A stretch of DNA of 35,651 nucleotides from the NCBI RefSeq assembly GCF_001598295.1, contig NZ_BCYR01000020.1:1-35651 (forward strand), read 5' to 3'. Position numbers and translations under genes: made by a program. Below the pieces are notes generated by a model. It ran no database searches. It was not told the DNA's origin and saw only the letters and a program-made list of their open reading frames with translations. Each line of letters starts with the position of its first letter. Within the stretch, counting starts at the first letter, position 1. The stretch is from Klebsiella ornithinolytica NBRC 105727 = ATCC 31898 (lineage in GTDB: Bacteria > Pseudomonadota > Gammaproteobacteria > Enterobacterales > Enterobacteriaceae). This document shows, piece by piece, positions 16,774-25,630 of this stretch.

Positions 16774-17513
16774 CCGCCTCGACCCTGGTCTCTTTTCGCC
16801 ACGTGCGTAAATCCTGGCAACAGGTGACGGCACTCCAGAACTTCAGCCTCGATATCGCCGCCGGCGAACTGGTGGTGCTGGTTGGCAGCAGCGGCTGCGG
16901 CAAATCTACGCTGCTACGGATGTTGATTGGCCTTGAGCCGGTGACGCAGGGGGAGATCCGCATCAACGGCGAGCCGGTACGCGGCGTGGGCAAAGAGCGC
17001 GGTATCGTCTTTCAGGAGCCGCGGCTGTTTCCGTGGCTGACGGTGATCGACAACGTGATGCTGGGCCTCGCGGATGAAAAGCTGAGTCGTGGGGTGAAGC
17101 GCCAGCGCGCGCTGGCGATGCTGGAGCGCGTACAGCTGCAGGAATTCGCCCATGCGCTGCCATCCCGGCTTTCCGGCGGGATGGCCCAGCGGGTGGCGAT
17201 TGCCCGCGGGCTGATCGCCAGTCCGCAAATTCTGATGCTTGATGAGCCCTTCGGCGCGCTGGATGCCCTGACGCGCCATACCCTGCAGCAGGAGCTGCTG
17301 CATATTCATCGCAGCGCGGGGACCACCACGCTACTGGTGACCCACGATGTGGAAGAGGCGGTGGCGCTGGCCGACCGGGTCGTGGTGCTCTCTCCCCGTC
17401 CGGGTCGGATTCGTGAGGTGGTGACGCTGGCGCTACCGCATCCGCGACAGCGCGATGATGAGTTGTTCTCCGCCGCCTGCCGCCAGATTCGTAACTTGAT
17501 TACTTGTGCCTGA
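16770..17513 (+). CDS. ABC transporter ATPase, sulfonate/nitrate type (SsuB/TauB-like)
   Basis: A 247-residue ATPase that powers the adjacent permease. Walker A is GSSGCGKST, the Q-loop is FQEPRLFPW, the signature is LSGGMAQR, Walker B is ILMLDEPFGALD, and the H-loop is VTHDVEEA. FQEPRLFPWLTV is typical of the SsuB/NrtD group. The start overlaps the permease stop by ATGA, so the two are translationally coupled and the TGA upstream may lower its expression by polarity. It is followed 24 bp later by the arylsulfotransferase-like gene, probably in the same operon. Confidence 0.9.
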   Translation: MTASTLVSFRHVRKSWQQVTALQNFSLDIAAGELVVLVGSSGCGKSTLLRMLIGLEPVTQGEIRINGEPVRGVGKERGIVFQEPRLFPWLTVIDNVMLGLADEKLSRGVKRQRALAMLERVQLQEFAHALPSRLSGGMAQRVAIARGLIASPQILMLDEPFGALDALTRHTLQQELLHIHRSAGTTTLLVTHDVEEAVALADRVVVLSPRPGRIREVVTLALPHPRQRDDELFSAACRQIRNLITCA

Positions 17514-17537
17514 TTTGACTATTTAAGGAGTGACAAC

Positions 17538-19325
17538 ATGGGACATCCTTCCGTCTACCCGACCGGCGCCACGCTTTACGATCCGCAGCGCGCATGGAGC
17601 GGCTATACCGTTTTTCAGGCCACCGAACGCGGGGCGATTCTGGTCGATATGAATGGCAACGTGGTCCGTGAATGGCCCGAGCTGCACGGCTTTCCGAATA
17701 AGATCCTGCCCGGCGGGACGATTCTGGGCCACAGCGGCGAACGCGATCCCCGTTACGGTATGCAGGATATGCTCGACCTGATTCAGGTGGACTGGGAAGG
17801 CAATATCACCTGGAAATTTGACCGCTATGAGCAGGTGAGCGACCCGGGTCAGACACCGCGCTGGATGGCGCGCGCGCACCATGATTATCAGCGCGCCGGG
17901 AATCCGGTGGGCTATTACGCTCCGGGGCTGGAGCCGCAGGTTGACGGCGGCAACACCTTGATTCTGGCCCACACCAACCTGGTGAACGAAGAGATTTCCG
18001 ACAAGCTGCTGCTCGATGACACCATCATTGAGGTCGACTGGCAGGGCAATGTGGTGTGGGAATGGCGCTGCAGCGATCATTTCCACGAGCTGGGTTTTGA
18101 CGACGCGGCGCGTGCGGCGCTGCGTAATAACCCCAATATGCGCGCCAGCGGCGGCGGGATGGGGGACTGGATGCACATCAACTCCATGTCGACGCTGGGA
18201 CCGAACAAATGGTATGACGCCGGCGACGCGCGTTTCCATCCTGACAACATTATCTGGGACGCGCGCGAATCCAACATTATCGCCATTATCGATAAACAGA
18301 GCGGCAAGATCGTCTGGCAGCTCGGCCCGGACTACAGCAAACCGGAGCTGAAGCACATCAGCTGGATTATCGGCCAGCACCATGCGCATATGATCCCCCA
18401 GGGACTGCCGGGGGCGGGCAATATTCTGATCTTCGATAACGGCGGCTGGGCCGGGTACGGCGCCCCCAATCCGGCGTCGGCGGACGGGGTGAAAAATGCC
18501 TGGCGCGACTATTCGCGGATCCTTGAGATCAACCCGGTGACGCTCGATATCGAATGGCGCTACTCGCCGTATGAGGCGGATCTCCCGCAGCCAACCGACT
18601 CGTATCGGTTCTATAGCCCGTATATCAGCAATATGCAGCGCCTGGAAAACGGCAATACCCTCATCAACGAAGGTTCCAACGGCCGCATTTTTGAAGTGAC
18701 CCGCGACCATGAAATTGTCTGGGAATATATTTCGCCATTCTGGGGCAAGACGTTGAATAACAATATGGTTTACCGCGCCTACCGTATTCCGTATGCCTGG
18801 ATCCCGCAGCTGGCGCAACCGTCCGAAGTCCCGATTGCGGCGGTTGACGTGCGGACTTTACGCCAGCCCGGTGCAGCGGCGGCAGGTCCGGCGCAGAGCG
18901 TGGTGCGCGTCGCCGGCGTGCAGCCCTACAGTAAAAGCGCCGATGCGCTGTGTGTGGCGACCGATAACGATACCCTGCGTCGCAGCCCGAAACTGTTCCG
19001 CGTCGCGGAGAGCCGGTTCACACCGCTGAGCGCGGAAAGCGAGCTGCATAGTGCGTCTGCGCTGCTGTTGTTCGTCGGCGCCGAACGCTGCGTCCACTGC
19101 CGTAAGCTGTGGCAGCTGCTGGGTCATGCGAACCTCGCAAGCCACCTGGCGGCGCTGGAGACACGCTATCTGGATGCCGATCGCCATCAGGAACTGGCGA
19201 CAGCGCTGGGGGTTCGTGGTTTACCTGCGCTGCTGATGGTGAAATCGGGTCAACCGACGGCGCGGGCCCCGGCGGATCTCTCCGTGGCGAGCCTGCTGGA
19301 CTGGCTGCAGAGCGCGGTGCGGTAA
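17538..19325 (+). CDS. Arylsulfotransferase-like protein with C-terminal thioredoxin-like domain
   Basis: A 595-residue protein. Residues about 10-450 match the bacterial arylsulfate sulfotransferase (ASST, Arylsulfotran_2-like) beta-propeller fold. Repeated blade motifs include ILVDMNGNVVREW, IIEVDWQGNVVWEW and ILEINPVTLDIEW, and conserved His motifs are DWMHINSMS and GQHHAHMIPQG. ASSTs move sulfate from a phenyl sulfate to another phenol through a sulfo-histidine. Residues about 505-595 form a thioredoxin-like domain with a CVHC active pair (about 518-521) and the cis-Pro loop GLPALL. No signal peptide is present, unlike classical periplasmic AssT, so it is probably cytosolic and would act on imported substrate. 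TAAGGAG lies upstream of the ATG, and the gene follows the ABC ATPase. The fused redox domain is unusual; whether sulfotransfer activity is kept is unproven. Confidence 0.8.
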   Translation: MGHPSVYPTGATLYDPQRAWSGYTVFQATERGAILVDMNGNVVREWPELHGFPNKILPGGTILGHSGERDPRYGMQDMLDLIQVDWEGNITWKFDRYEQVSDPGQTPRWMARAHHDYQRAGNPVGYYAPGLEPQVDGGNTLILAHTNLVNEEISDKLLLDDTIIEVDWQGNVVWEWRCSDHFHELGFDDAARAALRNNPNMRASGGGMGDWMHINSMSTLGPNKWYDAGDARFHPDNIIWDARESNIIAIIDKQSGKIVWQLGPDYSKPELKHISWIIGQHHAHMIPQGLPGAGNILIFDNGGWAGYGAPNPASADGVKNAWRDYSRILEINPVTLDIEWRYSPYEADLPQPTDSYRFYSPYISNMQRLENGNTLINEGSNGRIFEVTRDHEIVWEYISPFWGKTLNNNMVYRAYRIPYAWIPQLAQPSEVPIAAVDVRTLRQPGAAAAGPAQSVVRVAGVQPYSKSADALCVATDNDTLRRSPKLFRVAESRFTPLSAESELHSASALLLFVGAERCVHCRKLWQLLGHANLASHLAALETRYLDADRHQELATALGVRGLPALLMVKSGQPTARAPADLSVASLLDWLQSAVR

Positions 19326-19349
19326 CGCCGACTGGAAAGGGCGGCGGCG

Positions 19350-20132
19350 TCAGACCGGGCCGCCGTTCATCTGGCGGACAAACGCGGTGGGCGCCTGGCC
19401 AATCGTTTTACGAAACATGCTGGTAAAGGCCGCCGGGTGTTCATATCCCAGGCTGAGCGCCACGTCGGTGATCGTTCTGCCTTCTCGCAGCGCCGTCAGG
19501 GCGTACATCAGGCAGGCCTGCTGGCGCCAGTCGCGAAATGCCATGCCGGTCTGCTGGCGAAACAGGCGATGAAAAGTCCGGGCGCTTTTATTCAGCCTGG
19601 CGGCCCACTGTTCCGGGGTGCTGTGAATATCCGGCTGGCGCAGAAAGTCGCTGCACAGCGCAACCAGCGGCGCGCTCTGCGGCAGGGGGGTAAACATCGG
19701 CAGCGGAGTGGCGGCCTTCAACTCATGCAAAACCAGTTCGATTAACGCGCCATCGTGTCCGTCTTCGTGGTAAAGCAGCGGTAGCTGGCAGGCGCTCAGC
19801 AGCAGCTGATGCAACAGGGGAGAGACCTGCAGCACCTCGCAGCGTTCTCCGGCACGCGGCGCCGCATCCGGTTCGATGTACAGGCTGTGGGTGCTGACTC
19901 CCGGCATCAGCACCCGGTGCGGGCGGGTAGCCGGGATCCACACGCCGCTGTAGGGCGGAACCAGCCACTGCCCGTCATCCGTTTCCACCTTCATCATCCC
20001 GTTCATGGCATAGAGAAACTGCGCCCGGCGATGGCTGTGGCGCGCCAGCTGCGTATTGGCCGGGTAATCGCTACCCAGCGCCAGCACCCGGCGCGGGAGG
20101 TCATCGACATCGTTCACCGCAATATTGCGCAT
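19350..20132 (-). CDS. AraC-family regulator with N-terminal cupin (NimR-like)
   Basis: A 260-residue regulator. An AraC-type cupin sensor spans about residues 10-110 (HSHRRAQFLYAMNG, WIPATRPHRV), and a double helix-turn-helix covers about 165-255 (RLNKSARTFHRLFRQQTG, ITDVALSLGYEHPAAFTSMFRKTIG). It is of the small NimR/YeaM type, where the regulator usually controls a neighbouring divergent transporter. It is divergent from the TauE/SafE exporter at 20235, with about 100 bp between them, so that gene is its likely target. It converges on the arylsulfotransferase-like gene with only 24 bp between. Confidence 0.88.
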   Translation of the reverse strand: MRNIAVNDVDDLPRRVLALGSDYPANTQLARHSHRRAQFLYAMNGMMKVETDDGQWLVPPYSGVWIPATRPHRVLMPGVSTHSLYIEPDAAPRAGERCEVLQVSPLLHQLLLSACQLPLLYHEDGHDGALIELVLHELKAATPLPMFTPLPQSAPLVALCSDFLRQPDIHSTPEQWAARLNKSARTFHRLFRQQTGMAFRDWRQQACLMYALTALREGRTITDVALSLGYEHPAAFTSMFRKTIGQAPTAFVRQMNGGPV

Positions 20133-20234
20133 GACGCATCCTTCTGGCTGAAAATCGTAAGATGATGGCTTTTAATCGTAAGTCAGCCATGTCGTTATTC
20201 TATATCGTGATGACTCTGAATGGAGGAGAATCGA

Positions 20235-21044
20235 ATGATGTGCTGGCTTTTTATCTGCGGTGTAGCGTGTGGCGTCACGACCTGGCTGTTTGGTTTTGGC
20301 GGCGGTTTTGTCACCGTGCCGCTGATCTCTCTTCTGGTGACCGCGGCGTGGGGCGCGCAGAGCGATGTCGGCGGGCAGGCGATGCATATTGCGGTGGCCA
20401 CCTCTGCGCTGGTGATGCTCTGCGCGGCGCTGCTGGCAACCTGGCGTCATCTTCGCAGTGGAACGCTGTGCTGGCGTCCTCTGCGGATGATGTTCGTGGG
20501 CATTGCCCTCGGGGGGATCGCCGGGGCGTTGCTGGCGCTCTCGGCGAACGGGCGGTGGATTCGCTGGCTGTTCGTCAGCTATCTGCTGGTGACCATTCTC
20601 GACTGCTATTTTCGTCCGGGTTTTATGGCCCCTGGCGTCCGACGTTCTGCGCCGGTTGCCGTGCGCGAGCTGACGACGGGAGGCGTAATTGGCCTGATTG
20701 CGTCGTTTCTTGGCGTCGGTGGCAGCGTCATGACCGTTCCGTTGATGCGTCGTCGTGGCGCGACGATGCCGGAAGCGGCGGCAACGGCCAATGTGCTGAC
20801 GCTGCCGCTGTCGGCGAGCGCTACCGCCACGTGGGTGGCGATGACCGGCGTATCGCCCACAGGGCTGCCGGCAGGATTTTTGGGGCATATCTGGCTGTCG
20901 GCCGCGGCATTGCTGGTCGCCGGCAGCTGGCTGGGACTGCGTTTAGCCGCCCGTTGGCTGACACGTCTGCCGGATCGCTGGCACGCGCGGATTTACCCGC
21001 TGTTGCTGATAGCGGTACTGCTGGTGATGAGCCTTCAGGGATAG
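20235..21044 (+). CDS. TauE/SafE (TSUP) family membrane exporter
   Basis: A 269-residue protein with about eight membrane segments in two repeated halves. Each half starts with a glycine-rich TSUP motif (WLFGFGGGFVTVPL and FLGVGGSVMTVPLM). Family members move sulfite, sulfonates or other organosulfur anions, so export of sulfite released during sulfur-compound breakdown is plausible beside the arylsulfotransferase cluster. The start at 20235 is chosen because GGAGGAG (20222-20228) lies 6 nt before it; the in-frame ATG at 20220 would include that site. It is divergent from the AraC-type regulator. Substrate is not shown by sequence. Confidence 0.85.
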   Translation: MMCWLFICGVACGVTTWLFGFGGGFVTVPLISLLVTAAWGAQSDVGGQAMHIAVATSALVMLCAALLATWRHLRSGTLCWRPLRMMFVGIALGGIAGALLALSANGRWIRWLFVSYLLVTILDCYFRPGFMAPGVRRSAPVAVRELTTGGVIGLIASFLGVGGSVMTVPLMRRRGATMPEAAATANVLTLPLSASATATWVAMTGVSPTGLPAGFLGHIWLSAAALLVAGSWLGLRLAARWLTRLPDRWHARIYPLLLIAVLLVMSLQG

Positions 21045-21151
21045 TCGTTGGGCGACATTTATGTCGTCATGGTTCGCGGCATATCGCCACCGATCCGCTA
21101 ATCTGACCCGTTTTTCCTCTCTTTTTGCTACCCTTTGTCCGGTGCGCAGGC

Positions 21152-21169
21152 GAGTCATTCTCCTGTCAT
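21152..21169 (+). promoter_or_regulatory. Candidate PhoB box before the HAD gene
   Basis: GAGTCAT-TCTC-CTGTCAT holds two 7-mers at the 11-bp period of a Pho box. The second is a perfect half-site and the first matches 5 of 7. It lies 53 bp before the HAD phosphatase start. The adjacent phn operon has its own box. Confidence 0.5.
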
Positions 21170-21222
21170 CTTCGTTAAGCATGCTCTGGCGAGCCAATTT
21201 TGCTGATTAGGGAAAATGAACA

Positions 21223-21885
21223 ATGTCCAAAAATCTGACGATTTTCGATCTGGATAATACCTTGATTAAGGGCGACAGCAGCACGGTATGGAGCCGGTTC
21301 CTGGTGCGGGAAGGGTGGGTGAGCGATCCGGCGTATCTGGCGCGGGAGGCGATGCTGATGGACGATTACGATCGCGGTGAAATGAATATCGCCGACTACG
21401 TCGCCTTAATCCAGGCGCCGCTCATTGGCGTGCCGAAGGCGGAGGTCGATGCGCTGGTGGCTCGCTGCGTGCAGCAGGATATTATGCCGCGCGTCTATCC
21501 GCAGGCGTGGGATCTGCTGCAAACCCTGCGTGCGCAGGGCGAACAGATGCTGGTGATTTCGGCCTCGGTTAGCCTGTTGGTGCAGGCGGTGGCCTCGGCG
21601 TTGGGGATTGAGCAGGCGTTAGGTATCGACGTGGAGATGGCCGACGGCGGCTATAGCGGAGTGATTGCCGGTACGCCAAGCTACCAGCAGGGAAAAGTGG
21701 TGCGGCTGGCGGCATGGCAGAAAACCTGGCCGCACGAGAGCGGCGAGGTGACCTTCTATACCGATTCGATCAATGACCTGCCGCTGTGTCTGCATGCAGA
21801 CCATGTCCGACTGGTTAACCCGTGTCCGCAGCTGACGGCGGTGAATGCCAGCTACAACTGGCCGGTGCTGGCGTGGAGCCTTTGA
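21223..21885 (+). CDS. HAD subfamily IB phosphatase (SerB-like)
   Basis: A 220-residue cytosolic hydrolase of the HAD-IB group. Motif I is IFDLDNTL with nucleophile Asp and acid Asp two residues on, motif II is the Ser of MLVISAS, motif III the Lys of QQGKVV, and motif IV is TDSINDLPL. A helical cap lies between motifs I and II (about residues 20-90). It should remove phosphate from a small molecule, with phosphoserine-like substrates common in the family. It is convergent with the phosphonate-type transporter operon and carries a candidate Pho box, so a role in phosphorus scavenging is suggested but not shown. GGGAAAA lies ahead of the ATG. Confidence 0.85.
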   Translation: MSKNLTIFDLDNTLIKGDSSTVWSRFLVREGWVSDPAYLAREAMLMDDYDRGEMNIADYVALIQAPLIGVPKAEVDALVARCVQQDIMPRVYPQAWDLLQTLRAQGEQMLVISASVSLLVQAVASALGIEQALGIDVEMADGGYSGVIAGTPSYQQGKVVRLAAWQKTWPHESGEVTFYTDSINDLPLCLHADHVRLVNPCPQLTAVNASYNWPVLAWSL

Positions 21886-21926
21886 GCCCGATTTTTACCG
21901 GGCCCCCGGCATCATCCCTGCCGGCT

Positions 21927-21953
21927 CTGCTGCCCCGGTAGCCGGGGAGGCAG
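21927..21953. terminator. Stem-loop between the convergent HAD gene and phn operon
   Basis: CTGC-TG-CCCCGG, loop TAG, CCGGGG-AG-GCAG: 10 base pairs with one small internal loop, ending one base before the phnE2 stop codon. There is no T-run, so it may be a weak bidirectional terminator or an mRNA 3'-end stabiliser. Confidence 0.45.
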
Positions 21954-21954
21954 G

Positions 21955-22836
21955 TTACTCCGCTTTGAACAAGGGCACCACGTTGCCGCCAATATAGCGG
22001 CGGCGTAGCCACGCCGAGAGCGTGTCCATCGCCATGACCACGACGACCAGCAGCAGGGTGATAAACATCACCACGTCCCAGTTCCACAGCCGCATGTTTT
22101 CCGCATAAATCAGGCCGATACCGCCGGCGCCGACGAAGCCTAACACCGCGGCGGAGCGGGTATTCGACTCAATCTGATACAGGCTCAGCGCCAGAAATGT
22201 CGGGAAAGACTGGGTAAAAATGCCAAAGCGATGCTTCTGCAAGCCGTTTGCGCCCACGGCGGTTAGTCCGCGCCCCGGTGAGCGGTCAACCGCCTCATGT
22301 CCTTCCGCATACAGCCGCCCGAGCAGTCCGGTATCCTGCATAATAATTGCCAGCACCCCGGCCAGCGGCCCAAGGCCCACGGCGCGGACAAAAATCAGCC
22401 CCCAGATAGCCATATCAATACCGCGCAGCACGTCAAACAGGCGGCGCATCAGCAGGGCGATAAATCCGGGAATCAACCCGCGCATAATGTTACGTGCCGC
22501 GAGGAAAGAGAGCAGCAGCGCAATCACCGTTGCGGTCAGGGTCCCGACGAAGACAATCGCCAGAGTGATGCCGATTTGCGTGAAGTAGTAGGCAAACGGC
22601 CAGTTGAAAAAGTCGTGCCAGACAAACATCCGCAGCAGATAGCGGCTAATTTGCTGCAGACCGGTGGTGAGCTGCTCGCCGCTGATGCCAAACTGGGTAA
22701 AAAACCAGACGTAGTAAAGTAAGCTTGCCAGCGTCAGCAGAGCGACGAAACGCAAATAGCGCCCCTGGGCTTGATACAGTTGACGATGCTGCCGACGGCT
22801 GGCGGCGACATCCGGTTGGCTTTGCCATTGACTCAT
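21955..22836 (-). CDS. phnE: Phosphonate-type ABC permease, second copy (PhnE2)
   Basis: A 293-residue inner-membrane permease with about six membrane segments, of the PhnE/TIGR01097 family. The EAA-type coupling loop reads GRGLTAVGANGLQKHRF, and the C-terminal NTRSAAVLGFVGAGGIGL is highly characteristic of PhnE. Its ATG overlaps the stop of the other permease gene (22833-22836, ATGA). The two are paralogues and should form the heterodimeric channel for a phosphonate, phosphite or phosphate ester. It is last in phnC-D-E1-E2 order. No C-P lyase or phosphonatase genes are in the window. Confidence 0.92.
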   Translation of the reverse strand: MSQWQSQPDVAASRRQHRQLYQAQGRYLRFVALLTLASLLYYVWFFTQFGISGEQLTTGLQQISRYLLRMFVWHDFFNWPFAYYFTQIGITLAIVFVGTLTATVIALLLSFLAARNIMRGLIPGFIALLMRRLFDVLRGIDMAIWGLIFVRAVGLGPLAGVLAIIMQDTGLLGRLYAEGHEAVDRSPGRGLTAVGANGLQKHRFGIFTQSFPTFLALSLYQIESNTRSAAVLGFVGAGGIGLIYAENMRLWNWDVVMFITLLLVVVVMAMDTLSAWLRRRYIGGNVVPLFKAE

Positions 22837-23705
22837 TTTTTGCCCTCAAGAACCCACTGCCGCAGGCGGCCGGACAGCATATCCAGCAGCGACACCACGA
22901 TGATGATCAGCAGCAGCGTGATGCTGACCTGATCGTAACGATCCAGCTTGATGTTGGTCATCAGCTCCTGACCGATCCCGCCGGCGCCCACCAGCCCAAG
23001 AATGGTTGACGAGCGAAAGTTAATCTCCAGACGCATAAAGCCGTAGGAGAGAAAAATCGGTTTGACCTGCGGCCACAGCGCGAAGCGAATGCGCTGGATC
23101 GGTGAAGCCCCGCAGGCCATCAGGCCGCGTACCGGTTTGTCCTGTGCGCTTTCCACCGCTTCGTAAAACAGCTTGGTCAGGCTGCCGATGGTGTGCAGCA
23201 TCAGGGCCAGAAATCCGGGAATGGCGCCGATGCCGAAGGCCATCACGAAAATCACCGCCCACGCCAGCTCCGGCATGGTGCGTAAAAATGCCACCACAAC
23301 GCGGATAGCAAAACGCAGCGGCGGCGGTGACCAGGCGTTATTGGCGGCGAGGAACGCCAGCAGAGTGGCAATGACCACCGCAATCAGAGTGGAAGCCAGC
23401 GCCAGCTGTAATGTTTCCCAGATCAGCGGTAGCTGAATCGGCAGACGATAGCCCCAGTAGGCCAGCGAGCCTTTGGTGTGGACATCGGCGAACAGAGCGC
23501 TGACGTGCAGCGTCGGCAGCGTCTCAAACATGTAATCGAGAAAATTCGGCAGCGAGCGCCAGATGGTGAAGAGATTAAATTCAGCGGCGCTGCCGGCGGC
23601 GAAATAAAGCACCAGCAGGAGCAGCGACCAGCTAAAGGTATCGCGCTTTTGTCGCGCGCGTACCTGCTGGTAATAACGTTCAAATTCGGTATTCGGTATA
23701 TTCAT
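22833..23705 (-). CDS. phnE: Phosphonate-type ABC permease, first copy (PhnE1)
   Basis: A 290-residue permease with about six membrane segments. The coupling loop is VRGLMACGASPIQRIRF, and the FRSSTILGLVGAGGIGQEL motif matches its partner and E. coli PhnE. The 67-bp gap after phnD holds no clear site. The N-terminal cytosolic stretch of about 25 residues is charged (YYQQVRARQKRDTF). Together with PhnE2 it makes the membrane part of the transporter. Confidence 0.92.
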   Translation of the reverse strand: MNIPNTEFERYYQQVRARQKRDTFSWSLLLLVLYFAAGSAAEFNLFTIWRSLPNFLDYMFETLPTLHVSALFADVHTKGSLAYWGYRLPIQLPLIWETLQLALASTLIAVVIATLLAFLAANNAWSPPPLRFAIRVVVAFLRTMPELAWAVIFVMAFGIGAIPGFLALMLHTIGSLTKLFYEAVESAQDKPVRGLMACGASPIQRIRFALWPQVKPIFLSYGFMRLEINFRSSTILGLVGAGGIGQELMTNIKLDRYDQVSITLLLIIIVVSLLDMLSGRLRQWVLEGKK

Positions 23706-23772
23706 ACGTCGATGGGTCTTCAGTATGCCGCCGCCTCACGCGGGCCTACGCGGAGGCGGCGTTGGGGCGGGA

Positions 23773-24714
23773 TTAACGGGCGCTTACCAGCTCGCGTTTC
23801 ATATCGATAATCTGCTGGAAGTCAGCCACGCTACCCGGGCCGATATGCTGAGTACCGCCCATGGCTTTCACAAAGCAGGCGTGGTCCTCGGTATCCAGCT
23901 TTTTGATCGCGCTGATGACTTTGGCTTTAAAGTCAGCCGGCAGCGCGTTGCTGACCAGGATCGGTCCGTTGGGGATCAGCGGCGATTGCCAGATGATACG
24001 GATCTGCTTCATCAGATCCGGGTGATCCATACGAATCAGGCGGTTGAAGGCACCGACGCTATAGCCGCTGTTGTAGTCGCCGACCATCGACGTCCAGGTG
24101 ACCGCACCCGCGAACTGGCCGTTCAGCACGCCCAGGATGTCCTGCTCGTGGCCGCCGGAGAAGGTTACGCTGGAGAAGAAGTTGTTGTATTTGTTATCCG
24201 AAGTACCGCCGAATTTCTGTTTGAAGGCATGGTTCGGGATCAAATAGCCGGAAGTGGAGTCCGGATCGGCGAAGCCGAAGGCTTTGCCTTTCAGATCGTC
24301 TAACGATTTATACGGGCTGTCGGCTTTGACAACGACCACCGAGTGGTAGCCGCGGGACTGATCTTTATCATCCACGGCGATACCGACAATATCCACCGCT
24401 TTCGGGTTATTGATATAAACCGAGGCGTAAGAGGAAGGCGACATACTGAGCACCACGTCGACTTTACCGCCCAGCAGACCCTGAATAACGCCGGAATAGT
24501 CAGAGGAGTTGCGTAATTTGGTATCGACGTTCAGCTCTTTGTCGAGAAACTGTTTTACACACTGGTTATCACCAATTTGCTGGGTGGCGTTCTGGCCCCC
24601 CAGGATCCCCAGGTTTAACTCTTTCGGCTGCTCCGCAGCACCTGCCTGCCATGCCATCATCATTCCCGCGACCGCGGCGGATATACGAACTGCACCAGTG
24701 ATGTATTGTTTCAT
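23773..24714 (-). CDS. phnD: Phosphonate-type periplasmic binding protein (PhnD-like)
   Basis: A 313-residue secreted protein of the PhnD/PtxB family (phosphonate, phosphite and phosphate-ester binders). The signal peptide ends GAA before EQPKELNLGILGGQN. Landmarks are the DVVLSMSPSSYASVY segment that in PhnD-type proteins contacts the phosphonate group, DLKGKAFGFADPDSTSGYLIP, and FSGGHEQDILGVLNGQ. The last two are strongly family-specific. The ligand is not set by these motifs. It lies 23 bp after phnC in the same operon. Confidence 0.92.
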   Translation of the reverse strand: MKQYITGAVRISAAVAGMMMAWQAGAAEQPKELNLGILGGQNATQQIGDNQCVKQFLDKELNVDTKLRNSSDYSGVIQGLLGGKVDVVLSMSPSSYASVYINNPKAVDIVGIAVDDKDQSRGYHSVVVVKADSPYKSLDDLKGKAFGFADPDSTSGYLIPNHAFKQKFGGTSDNKYNNFFSSVTFSGGHEQDILGVLNGQFAGAVTWTSMVGDYNSGYSVGAFNRLIRMDHPDLMKQIRIIWQSPLIPNGPILVSNALPADFKAKVISAIKKLDTEDHACFVKAMGGTQHIGPGSVADFQQIIDMKRELVSAR

Positions 24715-24737
24715 TATCTTGTCCGTGTGAGTGGAAA

Positions 24738-25580
24738 TTAATGCAATTGGCTAATTTCATCCCCGTACAGCTGATGCAGAATATCCTGAGTCAGCAGTAA
24801 GGGATGGTCGTCAAAAATAATGTTGCCCTTCGCTACGCCAATAACCCGCGTGCAATACTCTTTCACCAGTTCCACCGAGTGCAGGTTCACCATCACGCTG
24901 ATGCCCTGTTCGCTGATTTCGCGCAGTACGTTCATGATGCGCTGTGTGTTTTTCGGATCGAGAGAGGCAACCGGCTCATCGGCCAGCAAAATACCGGGGT
25001 TCTGCATTAGCGCGCGACAAATCGCCACGCGCTGCATCTGCCCGCCGGAGAGGTTTTCCGCCCGCTGCAGCGCATGCGGCAGCATGTTCATCCATTCGAG
25101 CAGGGAGATGGCCCGCGCCCGGTCGGCATCAGGGAAGATTTTAAACAGGGATTTCAGCGTTGAAGTCTGGCTCAGCCGACCCAGCAGCACGTTGGTTAAC
25201 ACGTCAAGACGCGGCACCAGGCAGAAGTCCTGGAAAATCATGCCGCACTCGCTGCGCCAGGCGTTCAGCGCGCGGCCTTTTAGCTTCGCCACATCGTGCG
25301 GCATGCCCACTTCCGGGTAGCTGAGGATTTCACCGCCGGTGGCGCTGTGGGTGCCGTTCAGCACATGCAGCAGGGTCGACTTACCGGCACCAGAGCGGCC
25401 GATCACGCCCACCAGTTCGCCGGCATGCAGATCAAAACTGATGTTATCGAGTACGGGTTGCTGCGCGCTGTAAGACTTATTCAGGTTGCGCACGCTTAAG
25501 ACTTTCCGCTGCCGGGCGGTATTCGGCTGACCAAAATGCGGATAATCGGTGTCGGTTACCGCGGCAAGAGAACTATTCAT
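24738..25580 (-). CDS. phnC: Phosphonate-type ABC transporter ATPase (PhnC-like)
   Basis: An ATPase of about 280 residues, first in phnCDE1E2. Walker A is [10 protein letters not shown]-loop MIFQDFCLV, signature NLSGGQMQR, Walker [13 protein letters not shown], and H-loop VNLHSVELV. In-frame starts are GTG 25613, ATG 25601, ATG 25598 and ATG 25580. The PhoB box at 25631-25648 and a -10 near 25615-25621 put the transcript start near 25607, which rules out the GTG. Only 25580 has a purine-rich site (GGAC) at good spacing, so it is chosen. This still leaves an N-terminal tail of about 25 residues before the ABC fold, longer than in E. coli PhnC. Confidence 0.9.
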   Translation of the reverse strand: MNSSLAAVTDTDYPHFGQPNTARQRKVLSVRNLNKSYSAQQPVLDNISFDLHAGELVGVIGRSGAGKSTLLHVLNGTHSATGGEILSYPEVGMPHDVAKLKGRALNAWRSECGMIFQDFCLVPRLDVLTNVLLGRLSQTSTLKSLFKIFPDADRARAISLLEWMNMLPHALQRAENLSGGQMQRVAICRALMQNPGILLADEPVASLDPKNTQRIMNVLREISEQGISVMVNLHSVELVKEYCTRVIGVAKGNIIFDDHPLLLTQDILHQLYGDEISQLH

Positions 25581-25630
25581 AAGAGCGTCCAGATTCATCA
25601 TTAAACTGGGCACTATTAATGGCGTTTTAT

